Assembly: GCA_020637365.1 (NCBI GenBank)
Contig: JACJWE010000001.1
Span: forward strand, 1,084,001-1,148,000
Source of the DNA: Acidimicrobiia bacterium
Lineage (GTDB): Bacteria > Actinomycetota > Acidimicrobiia > IMCC26256 > JAGNEX01
Direction: 5' to 3'
Length of the DNA: 64,000 bases
The translations under genes and the position numbers were made by a program. The notes under the pieces were generated by a model. The model saw only the letters and a program-made list of their open reading frames with translations, ran no database searches and had not been told where the DNA came from. This document shows positions 46,896 to 55,798 of the stretch, in pieces (within the stretch, counting starts at the first letter, position 1; each line of letters opens with the position of its first letter).

Positions 46896-47909
46896 ATGAC
46901 TCGATTGTTTGCTGTGCTCGCCCTGGTCGCCATCCTCACCGCAGCGTGCGGCTCCGATGAGACGAGTAGTGGCGAAACCACGACCTCCCACTCTGAGACG
47001 GCTACAACAGCGGTGGATGAGACAACGACGTCATCGGCGGGGGCTTCCAAAACCGATGACGACGCCACGACGACCACCGATGCTGAGGGTTCGACGACAA
47101 CAGCGGCGGTCAACGCGACCGTCGCGGTCGATGTCATCGATGCCGGGTCGGAGCCTCGTCAAGTTTTGACCCTCGACTTCAAACCTGGAAAGCGCGAGAT
47201 GACGGTGGTGTCGAGCAGCTCGGTGAGCCAGTTCATGGACGGCACACCCGTACAACAGCAGACGACTCCGACCCAAACGGTACGAGCGGTTCAAGAAGTG
47301 ACCGAGGTCAACGACGGTGTCGCGTCGGGGATACAGGACATCCAAGAAATTCTCCTCGATGGTAAAGAACTCGAAGGTGAGGTGAAGGCGAAGGCCGATG
47401 AGTACATGGCGCAGGTCAGCGAACTCACCATCACGCCCGACGGCAAACAAACTCCCGCCTCTCCTCCAGCGACGTCCACGTCGACACCCTCGATCAACAT
47501 CGAAGGTGACACGGTCACGATCTTCCCCGAAGAGCCCGTCGGTGTCGGCGCGACTTGGGAAGTGACTTCCACCCTGTCGGTGCAGGGCATCGTGTTAGAT
47601 CAAACGATCTCGAACACCATCACCAAGATCGAAGGCAATCTCGTCACCATCGAATCGGTGAGCGAAGCAAGCCTCCCCAAGGGCACCGAGCTGCCCGCTC
47701 AAGATGGTTCTGGAGCGACCGGCATCGTCGAAGAACTTACCCAACATGCCGAGACCACCATGGTGTATGACCTCTCGTGGCCGTGGCCGATCGAACAGAC
47801 CTCCAGCTCCGAGGATCGTCGCTTCATCCAAGTGGTTCAAAACGGACAAACTGGGGTGATCGGCCTCGAACAAAAGCGCACCGCCGAACTCACCAGCAAA
47901 CCCGCATAG
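46896..47909 (+). CDS. Lipoprotein with Thr/Ser-rich linker (337 residues)
   Basis: The N-terminal lipoprotein signal ends in LTAAC at about residue 18. A low-complexity stretch of about 55 residues rich in Thr, Ser, Asp and Glu acts as a spacer. The rest is a soluble extracytoplasmic domain with beta-strand character (QVLTLDFKPGKREMTVV, VSELTITPDGK, GATWEVTSTLSVQGI). It resembles the DUF6263-type actinobacterial lipoproteins, without certainty. ATG at 46896 follows GTG at 46887; the ATG fits the signal better. Confidence 0.8.
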   Translation: MTRLFAVLALVAILTAACGSDETSSGETTTSHSETATTAVDETTTSSAGASKTDDDATTTTDAEGSTTTAAVNATVAVDVIDAGSEPRQVLTLDFKPGKREMTVVSSSSVSQFMDGTPVQQQTTPTQTVRAVQEVTEVNDGVASGIQDIQEILLDGKELEGEVKAKADEYMAQVSELTITPDGKQTPASPPATSTSTPSINIEGDTVTIFPEEPVGVGATWEVTSTLSVQGIVLDQTISNTITKIEGNLVTIESVSEASLPKGTELPAQDGSGATGIVEELTQHAETTMVYDLSWPWPIEQTSSSEDRRFIQVVQNGQTGVIGLEQKRTAELTSKPA

Positions 47910-47970
47910 GCTGTCAGCTTTCGATCAGCGAGACCGGGTGCACCGGTCTCTCCGACTGGGAGCCAACACG

Positions 47971-49230
47971 ATGAACGTCGCACACCTCAGCGCCGAGGAC
48001 GTCCGATCCGAGGTCGAGTCTTGGGTGGCCAGCAATTGGAACCCGGACTTGACCGTCGGACAGTGGTGGGAGCTACTCGGACGAGCGGGATGGTCCGTAC
48101 CCACATGGCCGGAGGAATGGTACGGCCGCGGATATACCCGCGACCTGGGCGCCGTCGTCTTTGACGAACTACGCAAGGCCAACGTGCTGGGTCCTCCCAT
48201 CGGGCTTGGGCTCGTGCTCGCCGGTCCCACGATCTTGACCCACGGCTCTGAGGAACAAAAGCAGCGCTACCTCTGGCCCATCGTGTCTGGACAAGAAGCA
48301 TGGTGTCAGCTCTTTAGTGAACCGGGCGCTGGCAGTGACCTTGCGAGTATCGCTTGTCGCGCCGATGCTGACGAAGAAGGCTGGACGGTGAACGGCCAGA
48401 AGGTCTGGACGTCGGGTGGACAGTTCGCCGAACTCGGCATGTTGATGGCCCGCACCGATGTGAACCTCCCCAAACACCAAGGCATCACATATTTTGCCTT
48501 CGACATGATCCAATCCGGGGTCGAGGTGCGCCCATTGCGGGAGATGACCGGGCGAGCGCTCTTCAACGAGGTCTTTATCAGCGATGCGCGGGTCACCCAA
48601 GATCAGTTGATCGGGGGGTTGGGTAACGGCTGGAAGGTGGCCAACACGACGCTGATGTTCGAACGAACCGGACTGGGAGCCGGCGGACAAGGCGGGATGG
48701 GCCAGGTCGCTCCCGGATCGATTGCAGGAATGCTCGACAAGCGCGTCGGCGATCAGACCGGGCGTTCTGGTGGGGCGGTCATGGGGGTCGGACGCGAACC
48801 GGCGAAAGCCTTTGCGACACTTGCCAAGGCTCGCGGCGTGCAAGACACGGTGACCCGACAGATGCTTGCCCAGTTACATACCCTCACCGAAATCGGGCGC
48901 TATACCCAGTTGAGGGCTAAGGCAGCGCAGCTCGCAGGTAAAAAGCCTGGGCCAGAATCGAGCACCGGAAAGTTGTTGATGTCAAACATCATTCGCCTGT
49001 CGCGGGAAACGGGGCTGCGAATCCTCGGTGCCGATGCCATGCTCAACGGCCCGGACGCTCCACTCGATGGTCGGATCCAAGAAATGGCACTGTTCAGCCC
49101 TGCGCCTTCGATCTACGGCGGATCCGATCAGATCCAGCGCAACATCATCGGCGAACGGGTACTGGGGCTGCCACGCGAACCGAGCGCTGATCGCGACGTC
49201 CCGTTCAAAGACCTCCGGCTGTCGCGTTAA
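47971..49230 (+). CDS. Acyl-CoA dehydrogenase
   Basis: FAD enzyme of beta-oxidation or related acyl-CoA metabolism. It has 419 residues. Family features: GRAGWSVPTWPEEWYGRGY in the N-terminal helical domain, the FAD/substrate strand LFSEPGAGSDLASIACRA, GWTVNGQKVWTSG, and the C-terminal IYGGSDQIQRNIIGERVLGLPREP. The chain length preference is unknown. Its last codons and stop are duplicated by the tandem repeat that follows. An upstream GTG at 47938 is possible but ATG 47971 fits better. Confidence 0.92.
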   Translation: MNVAHLSAEDVRSEVESWVASNWNPDLTVGQWWELLGRAGWSVPTWPEEWYGRGYTRDLGAVVFDELRKANVLGPPIGLGLVLAGPTILTHGSEEQKQRYLWPIVSGQEAWCQLFSEPGAGSDLASIACRADADEEGWTVNGQKVWTSGGQFAELGMLMARTDVNLPKHQGITYFAFDMIQSGVEVRPLREMTGRALFNEVFISDARVTQDQLIGGLGNGWKVANTTLMFERTGLGAGGQGGMGQVAPGSIAGMLDKRVGDQTGRSGGAVMGVGREPAKAFATLAKARGVQDTVTRQMLAQLHTLTEIGRYTQLRAKAAQLAGKKPGPESSTGKLLMSNIIRLSRETGLRILGADAMLNGPDAPLDGRIQEMALFSPAPSIYGGSDQIQRNIIGERVLGLPREPSADRDVPFKDLRLSR

Positions 49231-49315
49231 CGCCAGGGAGGTCCGGCTGTCGCGTTAACGCCAGGGAGGTCCGGCGGCAGTGGTCCGGGAGGTCCGGCGG
49301 CAGTGGTCGGGCGGG
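49214..49315. repeat. Tandem repeat across the 3' end of the acyl-CoA dehydrogenase gene
   Basis: A 28-base unit (TCCGGCTGTCGCGTTAACGC plus CAGGGAGG) occurs perfectly at 49214-49241 and 49242-49269. It is followed by a 23-base variant at 49270-49292 and a partial copy to about 49315. The first unit contains the gene's last codons and TAA stop, so the stop and the palindrome GCGTTAACGC are duplicated. It looks like a recent slippage or unequal-recombination product. Confidence 0.93.
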
Positions 49316-49341
49316 GCCGGGGCCTATCCACGGTGATTCCG

Positions 49342-50673
49342 TTACGGCCGATACGTCAAGAAACTCTTCATGACATCGAGATACATGGCCACGTCGCCGG
49401 TGGCCATCAACTCTCGGCACGAGTGCATCGAGAGTTGCGGAGCCCCGATGTCGACGGCTCTGACGCCGAGCTGACTCGCCAGGGAAGGACCGACGGTCGA
49501 GCCGCAGGGCATATCGTTGCGCATGACAAACCGCTGGAGAGGAACCTCGGCATCGTCGGCCACCTGGGCCATGTACGCCGCCGACTCGCCGTCGGTGGTG
49601 TAGCGCAGCGACGCGTTGAACTTGAGTACCGGGCCTCCACCTGGAATGACAGCATGGTTGGGATCCGAAAGTTCGGGCCGAGCCGGATGTGTTGCATGTG
49701 CCATGTCCGCCGAGCACAACCACGAATTGGCGAGCGCAACCCGGTAGTCGTCGAAGCCGTAGCCGAGCGTTGACATGGCCCGACTCAGGATGCCCCCCAA
49801 CCACTCGCTGTTGGCCCCGACACCCGACACCGAACCCACCTCTTCGTGATCGAAGAGCGCCAGCACCACTCCCGGGCCGCCCAGCCCGCTCTTCATCGGC
49901 GCTGCGGCAGCTTCGATAGCGCAAAAGCTCGAACACAGATTGTCGAGCCGCGGTGCCGACAACAGTTCACGCTCTGCGCCGATCAGGACGGAATCCTGCG
50001 CGTCGACCAGCATCAGGTCGTAGCCCTCGACATCACCAAACGCGAACCCGGCAAGTTCTTCGGTTGCGGCGAAAACATCTGCAACCGAGTCGGAATGCAT
50101 GAGTCCCACAACACCCAACGTGTCGCGCTGGGCGTTGATTCGCATTTCGGCATTCACCTGCCGGTCCAGATGGATCGCGACCGAGGGAATCTGCGCTACC
50201 GGGTCGGTCGACGCCACGAGTAGCGGAGCGTCTGCGCCGCGCACAAAGACCCGCCCAGCGATGATCAGCGGGCGGTTGGTCCACGTGTGCAGAATCGGGC
50301 CGCCGTAGACCTCGACGTTCAACGTGGCCCAACCGGCGCCAGCTCCGAGTGGATGAGGTTTGAGGCGAAGGCCCGGCGAATCGGTGTGCGCTGCGATGAT
50401 GCGCATCCCGTCACGGGGCGTCCAGTCATCGGGAAGCGACCACGCAACCAGCGTCCCGCCCTGAACGACCTGTCCGCAGCGTGCCCCGGTACCCCAAGGC
50501 TCGGCGATGTCGACGGGGGGTACACCAAAGGCCGCTATCCGGTCGCTGGCGTTTGCGACGACGTGGTACGGCGTCGGACATTGATCGATGAATGACCCCA
50601 GTCGTTGAGCGACTTGGTGGGGCGATTGGGGGTCGAAACGTTCGACCTGGTCAGCTGCGGAGTTCATGTCCAT
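49342..50673 (-). CDS. apeB: M18-family aminopeptidase (ApeB-like)
   Basis: Two-zinc aspartyl aminopeptidase type. It has 443 residues. Metal and catalytic regions are IIAAHTDSPGLRLK, LFDHEEVGS and the C-terminal GAPQLSMHSCRELMAT. SSAPRLDNL-like segment LLSAPRLDNLCSS and NSWLCSADMAHATHP are also typical of M18. It removes N-terminal residues from peptides in the cytosol. It is transcribed convergently to the acyl-CoA dehydrogenase and divergently to the FAD oxidase. Confidence 0.93.
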   Translation of the reverse strand: MDMNSAADQVERFDPQSPHQVAQRLGSFIDQCPTPYHVVANASDRIAAFGVPPVDIAEPWGTGARCGQVVQGGTLVAWSLPDDWTPRDGMRIIAAHTDSPGLRLKPHPLGAGAGWATLNVEVYGGPILHTWTNRPLIIAGRVFVRGADAPLLVASTDPVAQIPSVAIHLDRQVNAEMRINAQRDTLGVVGLMHSDSVADVFAATEELAGFAFGDVEGYDLMLVDAQDSVLIGAERELLSAPRLDNLCSSFCAIEAAAAPMKSGLGGPGVVLALFDHEEVGSVSGVGANSEWLGGILSRAMSTLGYGFDDYRVALANSWLCSADMAHATHPARPELSDPNHAVIPGGGPVLKFNASLRYTTDGESAAYMAQVADDAEVPLQRFVMRNDMPCGSTVGPSLASQLGVRAVDIGAPQLSMHSCRELMATGDVAMYLDVMKSFLTYRP

Positions 50674-50796
50674 CGCTCACTCCAACGTCACTCGGTAGGG
50701 ACACCTCGATGCCAGGGCACGTGCGGGTTTGTTCCCGATCCCCCGAGCGTTCTGGCGTATCGGAGGATATCTAGGTCTCCTACGGTACCGTTGCGC

Positions 50797-52290
50797 ATGT
50801 CAGCGCGACGACCTTCCAGCGGGGCAAACACATCGCGGATCAGTGATGCCCCTCAGCGCTTCCACCGGGCACAGGGCCCCGTCGCGGATCTGGAAGGCAT
50901 CGTTGGCCGCGACCACGTGCTCACCGACGCCGTCGATGTCGAGTCGTTCGCTACCGACTGGACCGGGCGCTTTCGCGGTACGGATGTCGTCGTCGTCCGT
51001 CCGGCGAACCCCGCTGAAGCGATCGACGTCTTGGCGTATGCAAACGCGGTCGGATTTCCCGTCCAACTACAAGGGGGTAATACCGGACTCGTCGGCGGTT
51101 CTCAACCGCTCGATCATGCGCTGGTGCTCTCTACACGACGACTTTCCCGCATCGATCTATCGATGATCGCCGATGGACTGGTCATCGCCGAAGCGGGCGT
51201 GACGCTGTCCGCCCTCAGGGACGCGGTTGGACCCTATGGTTGGGATCCAGGACTCGACATGGCGTCGCGTGACAGCGCGACCGTCGGCGGCATGGCGGCG
51301 ACGAACGCGGGCGGTATCGAAGTGTTGGCCCACGGCATGATGTCTTCACGCGTCATCGGTCTCGAGGCCGTAGCGGTCGATGGCTCGCCGATCTCTCGGC
51401 TCAGACCCATCCTTAAGGACAACGCTGGCCCGCGTCTGGACCGTCTGCTCCTCGGATCGGAAGGATCATTTGGACTCATCACCAGGGTCCTATGGAAGCT
51501 CACCCGTCGGTGTCCCGAGCGGCTCACGTGTCGGGTTGAGGTCTCGAACCTCGACTCGGCGGTCTCGTTGGTCCGAACGGCCCGAAACGAAATCACCGGG
51601 CTCATCGCTGCGGAGGCATGGGACGCCGCCACGTCGGTAGCCTCGAAGCTAGGAACTCACGATGCGGCATTCGGCGACCGAACAGAGGCGCGTGGAGCCC
51701 TCCGACAGGCCATGAGCGATCCCACCTGGACCGTCCTGTTGGAATGGGACATGGGACAGCGTGACGAAACCCTCCTCGAACCAATCTCGCATTGGTTAGC
51801 CGACTCAGCGATCGGGATCGATGCGTCGGCGCGGTCGAGGCTTTGGAACGCGCGAGAAGACGCGCCTCTGTGTCTCGCTCGCCTCGGCACACCGGTCAAG
51901 GCCGACATCGGCTTCCCGATCGACCGCATCAGCGCAGCGCTGACCGAGTTGCGGGGCGGTCTGCTGCGCATCGAACCCGACTGGTGCATCACCGTCTTTG
52001 GACACCTGGGCGATGGCAACCTTCATGTCAACGCGGTGGGACCAGGTTCCGACGATGTCGAACGTTCCGGCCGGTACTTGGGCGCCGCGCTGGCGACCGT
52101 GCTCGATCTGGACGGCACGGTCAGTGCCGAACACGGGCTCGGTCGTACCAAGGCGGGATATCTCGATCTCGCTCGTCCCGATGAGGCACCGTGGATCCGA
52201 AGGTTGAAAAACCTCTTCGACCCGAACGGCCAGCTGAATGGCGGCGTGCTCGGCCTCGGCTGCCACACAGACAGGACATCATGGTCATGA
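50797..52290 (+). CDS. GlcD-like FAD-linked oxidoreductase
   Basis: PCMH-type FAD protein related to D-lactate/glycolate/2-hydroxyglutarate dehydrogenases. It has 497 residues. The FAD-binding part includes VGFPVQLQGGNTGLVGGSQP and RDSATVGGMAATNAGG. The C-terminal cap has FGHLGDGNLHVN and VSAEHGLGRTKAGYL, the last two being characteristic of this family. The substrate is probably a 2-hydroxy acid. The start ATG 50797 was chosen because the upstream open region overlaps the M18 gene and is not protein-like. Confidence 0.9.
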   Translation: MSARRPSSGANTSRISDAPQRFHRAQGPVADLEGIVGRDHVLTDAVDVESFATDWTGRFRGTDVVVVRPANPAEAIDVLAYANAVGFPVQLQGGNTGLVGGSQPLDHALVLSTRRLSRIDLSMIADGLVIAEAGVTLSALRDAVGPYGWDPGLDMASRDSATVGGMAATNAGGIEVLAHGMMSSRVIGLEAVAVDGSPISRLRPILKDNAGPRLDRLLLGSEGSFGLITRVLWKLTRRCPERLTCRVEVSNLDSAVSLVRTARNEITGLIAAEAWDAATSVASKLGTHDAAFGDRTEARGALRQAMSDPTWTVLLEWDMGQRDETLLEPISHWLADSAIGIDASARSRLWNAREDAPLCLARLGTPVKADIGFPIDRISAALTELRGGLLRIEPDWCITVFGHLGDGNLHVNAVGPGSDDVERSGRYLGAALATVLDLDGTVSAEHGLGRTKAGYLDLARPDEAPWIRRLKNLFDPNGQLNGGVLGLGCHTDRTSWS

Positions 52291-52372
52291 CCGCGTCCCA
52301 CCGGGAGTCGGCCCCCCTCGCCCGATGAGGCCGTGGAGCCGTTCCCCGTGCACCACAGCCCGGTAAGTCGGG

Positions 52373-52744
52373 TCAGCGTTTTTTCTTTTTACCCTTGCCG
52401 TCGGGTCGGGCCTTACCTTTGCGACGACCGAAGAGTCTCCGGTTCGGCTTTTTTTGCATCTCGTCGGCAACGGCCTGAACCTCGGTGTTGACGATGTCTT
52501 CGGCCGAGTCCAAAAGTGCGGCGATGTCATCATCAGACATTTCGAGGGATTCGGGTTCGCTGGGCCCCGGTGTCGGCGCCAGACTCCCATAGTTCCAACC
52601 GGCGTCATAGGTGCGCCGAACGAAACTCGGGCAGTCGTCCGGACACCGCAAGGGCGCCTCGGGCGCCAGGTCGAGTCGGCATTTACGAACTACGTCGCCG
52701 GTCGCATAGGTTCGGCTCTCGTAGTATCGGCAGTCTTCACGCAT
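52373..52744 (-). CDS. Small Cys-containing conserved actinobacterial protein (123 residues)
   Basis: Function unknown. It begins MREDCRYYESRTYATGDVVRKCRLD and contains RCPDDCPSF soon after, so four Cys in the first 40 residues could bind zinc. A helical acidic part (LEMSDDDIAALLDSAEDIVNTEV) and a highly basic Lys/Arg tail follow. The start at 52744 gives the Cys-rich N-terminus. It is divergent from the crotonase gene, with 55 bases between starts. Confidence 0.8.
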   Translation of the reverse strand: MREDCRYYESRTYATGDVVRKCRLDLAPEAPLRCPDDCPSFVRRTYDAGWNYGSLAPTPGPSEPESLEMSDDDIAALLDSAEDIVNTEVQAVADEMQKKPNRRLFGRRKGKARPDGKGKKKKR

Positions 52745-52799
52745 TCCCACGGCGACAGTCTCGCGCTCACATCGGGTCGATGGAAGGAACGTTTCGACG

Positions 52800-53498
52800 A
52801 TGGACAAGATCACGCTCTCCGTTGATGACGGACTTTTGGTCATTCGGATCGACGACGGCAAGGCCAATGTGATTGGAACACCGGATCTCGTGGTCCTCAA
52901 CGCCGCGCTCGATCAGGCAGAAACCGACAAACTGCCGGTGCTGATCGTCGGCAGGCCGGGCAGGTTTTGCGCCGGGTTCGACCTTGCCGAGATGGCCGCG
53001 TCGACCGATGAGATGCGGGCATTGGTCAAGGCCGGGGCACATTTCCTGATGCGGGTCTTCACCTTTCCCCGGCCCGTCGTGGCCGCAGCGACTGGCCACT
53101 CTCTCGCGCTCGGGGCCCTGATGCTCCTGGCCAGCGATTATCGGGTGGGTGCCGCAGGCCCGTACAAGGTGGGACTCAACGAAGTCGCGATCGGCATGCA
53201 GCTTCCGATCTTCGGCGTCGAGTTGGCTAAGGCGCGCATGAAGCCGGGCGACGTTGAGCGTTCCGCACTCCACAGCACCGTCTACGACCCCACCCAAGCG
53301 GTCGAGATCGGGTTTCTCGACGAGTTGGCCGCCGAGGGCGATGTCGAAGACACGGCCCGCGCCCACGCACATCGCCTCGGAGCACTACGTCGCGGTGCGT
53401 TTTCGATCACCAAAAATACGATCCGAGGCACGAGCGCAGCCCATGTGCTCGCGACCCTGGATGCGGATATCGCCACCCTGGAAGGCCCCAAGCTCTAA
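52800..53498 (+). CDS. Enoyl-CoA hydratase/isomerase (crotonase family)
   Basis: It has 232 residues, slightly short for the family. The oxyanion-hole segments are GRPGRFCAGFDLAEM and TGHSLALGALMLLASDYRVGA. The catalytic Glu region is normally an NEVxxG-type strand, here VGLNEVAIGMQLP. The exact acyl-CoA substrate is unknown. It may serve the same pathway as the acyl-CoA dehydrogenase at 47,971-49,230 and TesB. Confidence 0.88.
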   Translation: MDKITLSVDDGLLVIRIDDGKANVIGTPDLVVLNAALDQAETDKLPVLIVGRPGRFCAGFDLAEMAASTDEMRALVKAGAHFLMRVFTFPRPVVAAATGHSLALGALMLLASDYRVGAAGPYKVGLNEVAIGMQLPIFGVELAKARMKPGDVERSALHSTVYDPTQAVEIGFLDELAAEGDVEDTARAHAHRLGALRRGAFSITKNTIRGTSAAHVLATLDADIATLEGPKL

Positions 53499-53580
53499 CA
53501 GGACGACTCGCCGAGGACCGGAACCCACCAATCCTGTGGGGCCCGACCACAACCGGCATCATCGACCAACATCACCCAGA

Positions 53581-53612
53581 GCAACTCAGCAACTCAGCAA
53601 CTCAGCAACTCA
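53581..53612. repeat. Four perfect 8-base tandem repeats (GCAACTCA)
   Basis: GCAACTCA occurs four times in a row, 22 bases upstream of the epimerase GTG start. Such short tandem runs are prone to slippage; here it would change spacing in the leader, not the reading frame. Confidence 0.95.
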
Positions 53613-53633
53613 AGCGAACAGAATGGGATTCAC

Positions 53634-54575
53634 GTGCGAGCACTCGTTACCGGTGGAGCAGGATTCATTGGTTCTTCCATTGCCAAGAAACTCACCGAAA
53701 ACGGAGCCGACGTCGTCGTGCTCGACAATCTGTCCACCGGACGTCCGCAAGCGATTCCGACCGCTGCAGAACTCATCGTGGGTGATGTGACCCACCCCGA
53801 TGCGCTCCGAGGCGCCTGTCAGGACATCGATGTGGTCTTCCATCAGGCAGCGATCCGCTCGGTTCCCAAATCTGTGGACGACCCGCTCCCGGTCGAAGCA
53901 ACAAATATCCGCGGCACCTTGAACCTCCTCGAAGCCGCGTCACAGACCGGGGTGCGCCGCATCGTCTACGCGTCGAGTTCCAGCGTCTACGGAGGCGGTG
54001 ACGGGAGCTCGCAAAAGGAATCCGATCCGCTCGACCCCCAATCGCCCTACGCCGTGTCCAAGCTGTCCGCAGAGCAGTTCTGTCGGGTGTGGTCGCTTCT
54101 CGACCGAATCGAAACGGTGTCATTGCGATACTTCAACGTGTTCGGCCCGGGCCAGCGGCCCGACTCGGCGTATTCGGCGGTGTTTCCCGGCTTCATCGCC
54201 GCGCTGAAGCGCGGTGAGGCGCCGGTGATCCATTCAGACGGTCATCAAACTCGAGATTTCTGTTACATCGACGATGTCGTTGCTGCCAACTTGGCTGCCG
54301 CAGACGCGCCGAGCGCCGCGGTCGGGCGTTGCTACAACATCGGAGCCGATGACCCGCGTTCGGTAAACGATGTCTTTAAGTCCGTGGCCACCGTCATGGG
54401 GTCCTCGGTCACGCCGACCTTCGGCCCCAAGCGAGCTGGTGACGTCCGCAGTACATGGGCGGATATCTCCGCTGCCAAAACGGACCTGGGATGGAGTCCC
54501 AAAGCGAAATGGGATGACGCGGTTCGAGCCACGGTGGAGTGGTTCGACAGTGACGGTGCACTCGACCCGACGTAG
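53634..54575 (+). CDS. NAD-dependent sugar-nucleotide epimerase (UDP-GlcNAc/glucose 4-epimerase-like)
   Basis: Extended SDR epimerase. It has 313 residues from GTG 53634. The NAD loop GGAGFIGS is at residues 7-14, followed by LDNLSTG, the VYASSSSVYG strand and the catalytic YAVSK (Tyr-x3-Lys). C-terminal DFCYIDDVVAANLAA is typical. It most resembles WbpP/GalE-type 4-epimerases acting on UDP-GlcNAc or UDP-glucose, though exact specificity is open. No other polysaccharide genes are adjacent. Confidence 0.88.
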   Translation: MRALVTGGAGFIGSSIAKKLTENGADVVVLDNLSTGRPQAIPTAAELIVGDVTHPDALRGACQDIDVVFHQAAIRSVPKSVDDPLPVEATNIRGTLNLLEAASQTGVRRIVYASSSSVYGGGDGSSQKESDPLDPQSPYAVSKLSAEQFCRVWSLLDRIETVSLRYFNVFGPGQRPDSAYSAVFPGFIAALKRGEAPVIHSDGHQTRDFCYIDDVVAANLAAADAPSAAVGRCYNIGADDPRSVNDVFKSVATVMGSSVTPTFGPKRAGDVRSTWADISAAKTDLGWSPKAKWDDAVRATVEWFDSDGALDPT

Positions 54576-54590
54576 CCAACCCTGGGGTAT

Positions 54591-54603
54591 CTAGGTCGCC
54601 TAG
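54591..54603. promoter_or_regulatory. Palindrome CTAGGTCGCCTAG
   Basis: Perfect palindrome with a 3-base centre in the convergent gap between the epimerase and the HTTM gene. A closely similar sequence (TATCTAGGTC then CCTA) occurs at 50768-50784 upstream of the GlcD-like gene. It could be a protein-binding site or coincidence. Confidence 0.25.
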
Positions 54604-54658
54604 CGTCCCAAACAGGGTGCAAACCGGCTGTGAGGACACCGCCGGTCGACCGGATCGC

Positions 54659-55798
54659 CTACGCAGCTGTCGCATCCGCTGAAGCGCCACGGCCAGACCG
54701 TCTAGACCCCAACACTCTGCGCACCCACGCAAAGAATGCATGCGCCTCGCCCGGTTGAAGATGGCCGAGGTAGCAGATAGCCATCACCCACGAGAAGAAC
54801 CCGACCATCAAAAACAGCCCGAAGAACAGGTGCATCGAAATCCCGAGCACCATGAGCGGGCGCCGCCACCGCGGAAACCAGATCAGGATCGGGATCGCTA
54901 CCTCCAGGGTGAGGGTGGCGAACGTTGCAACGTTGCCGAACCACAGCGAATCGGCGAGAACGCCCGGCATCGCGAATCGTTCGAGGGGGACGTTGCGCAC
55001 CGCCCACAGCGCCGCAGTGCCGTCGAGCCATGTTTCGCCTGCGAATTTTGCGATGACCCCGGATAGATAGATGACGCTGAGCTGAATGCCGAAGAGCCGA
55101 CGCAGCCAGGGCGTCGCCAGCCAAACCTGCGTCTCGGGACGTGAGTTCTGCAGAGCGGCCCCGCCGCTAACAGCGCTGCGTCTGGGCCAGGGAGCGTTGC
55201 CCCCGACAACCGATTCCGGTGTGAGCGCCGCATACAGAGCAAACAGCGCGGTCAGGACCCTCAGGAGTGTGTCACCGGAATTCAGCAACGCCACGTTGTC
55301 CAGTTCAAAGCCGAGCACCAAGAACCACATGACCGGGGCGGTGACCCGCACCCACCAACCAGCGGTCACCAGCAGCGACGACAAGATGAGCAGCCCGAAC
55401 ATCACGTACATCGCCGTATCGGAGGGAAACCATCGCATCGGTGAGAGTCGGTACGACGCGAAACCCGGGTCAGGAGCGAGGCCAGAACTTGAAAAGAATG
55501 CCCGCAGATCAGGCCCCAGGCTCAGCGCCCAACACAAGACGACCACCCCGAGACAGATTCGAATCAGGCGCACGGTGTCCGGAATCTCTGGGCGGAACCA
55601 CCAGACATCCCAGCGCGCAAGAGCGTCGCGGCGCTGCGTTTGCTGCGGGACCTGGTGCCCCTCGGGGGCCTCGACCTTCCGGGTCTCCGTCGACGCTGCG
55701 GTGTCTCTGCGGGCAGAAGTCTCCTCGAGCGCTGGTGCCTCGCTGTGCACGCCAGAGCTGTCTACGTCGCCTGAGGTATGCGGAGAATGCGAGGTCAC
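54659..55798 (-). CDS. HTTM-domain membrane protein
   Basis: It has 379 residues. A polar N-terminal stretch of about 65 residues precedes an HTTM (horizontally transferred transmembrane) domain with about seven hydrophobic segments. DTVRLIRICLGVVVL, LGFELDNVALLNSGDTLLRVL and GIQLSVIYLSGVIAKFAGETW are family-like, the last containing a conserved Lys/Trp region. HTTM is related to vitamin K-dependent gamma-carboxylases; bacterial functions are mostly unknown. Its start overlaps the partner gene stop as ATGA. Confidence 0.85.
   Translation of the reverse strand: MTSHSPHTSGDVDSSGVHSEAPALEETSARRDTAASTETRKVEAPEGHQVPQQTQRRDALARWDVWWFRPEIPDTVRLIRICLGVVVLCWALSLGPDLRAFFSSSGLAPDPGFASYRLSPMRWFPSDTAMYVMFGLLILSSLLVTAGWWVRVTAPVMWFLVLGFELDNVALLNSGDTLLRVLTALFALYAALTPESVVGGNAPWPRRSAVSGGAALQNSRPETQVWLATPWLRRLFGIQLSVIYLSGVIAKFAGETWLDGTAALWAVRNVPLERFAMPGVLADSLWFGNVATFATLTLEVAIPILIWFPRWRRPLMVLGISMHLFFGLFLMVGFFSWVMAICYLGHLQPGEAHAFFAWVRRVLGSRRSGRGASADATAA

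Noticed and set aside
49214..53612. Tandem repeats as possible CRISPR
   Set aside because: Units are directly adjacent without spacers and only two to four copies; no cas genes nearby.
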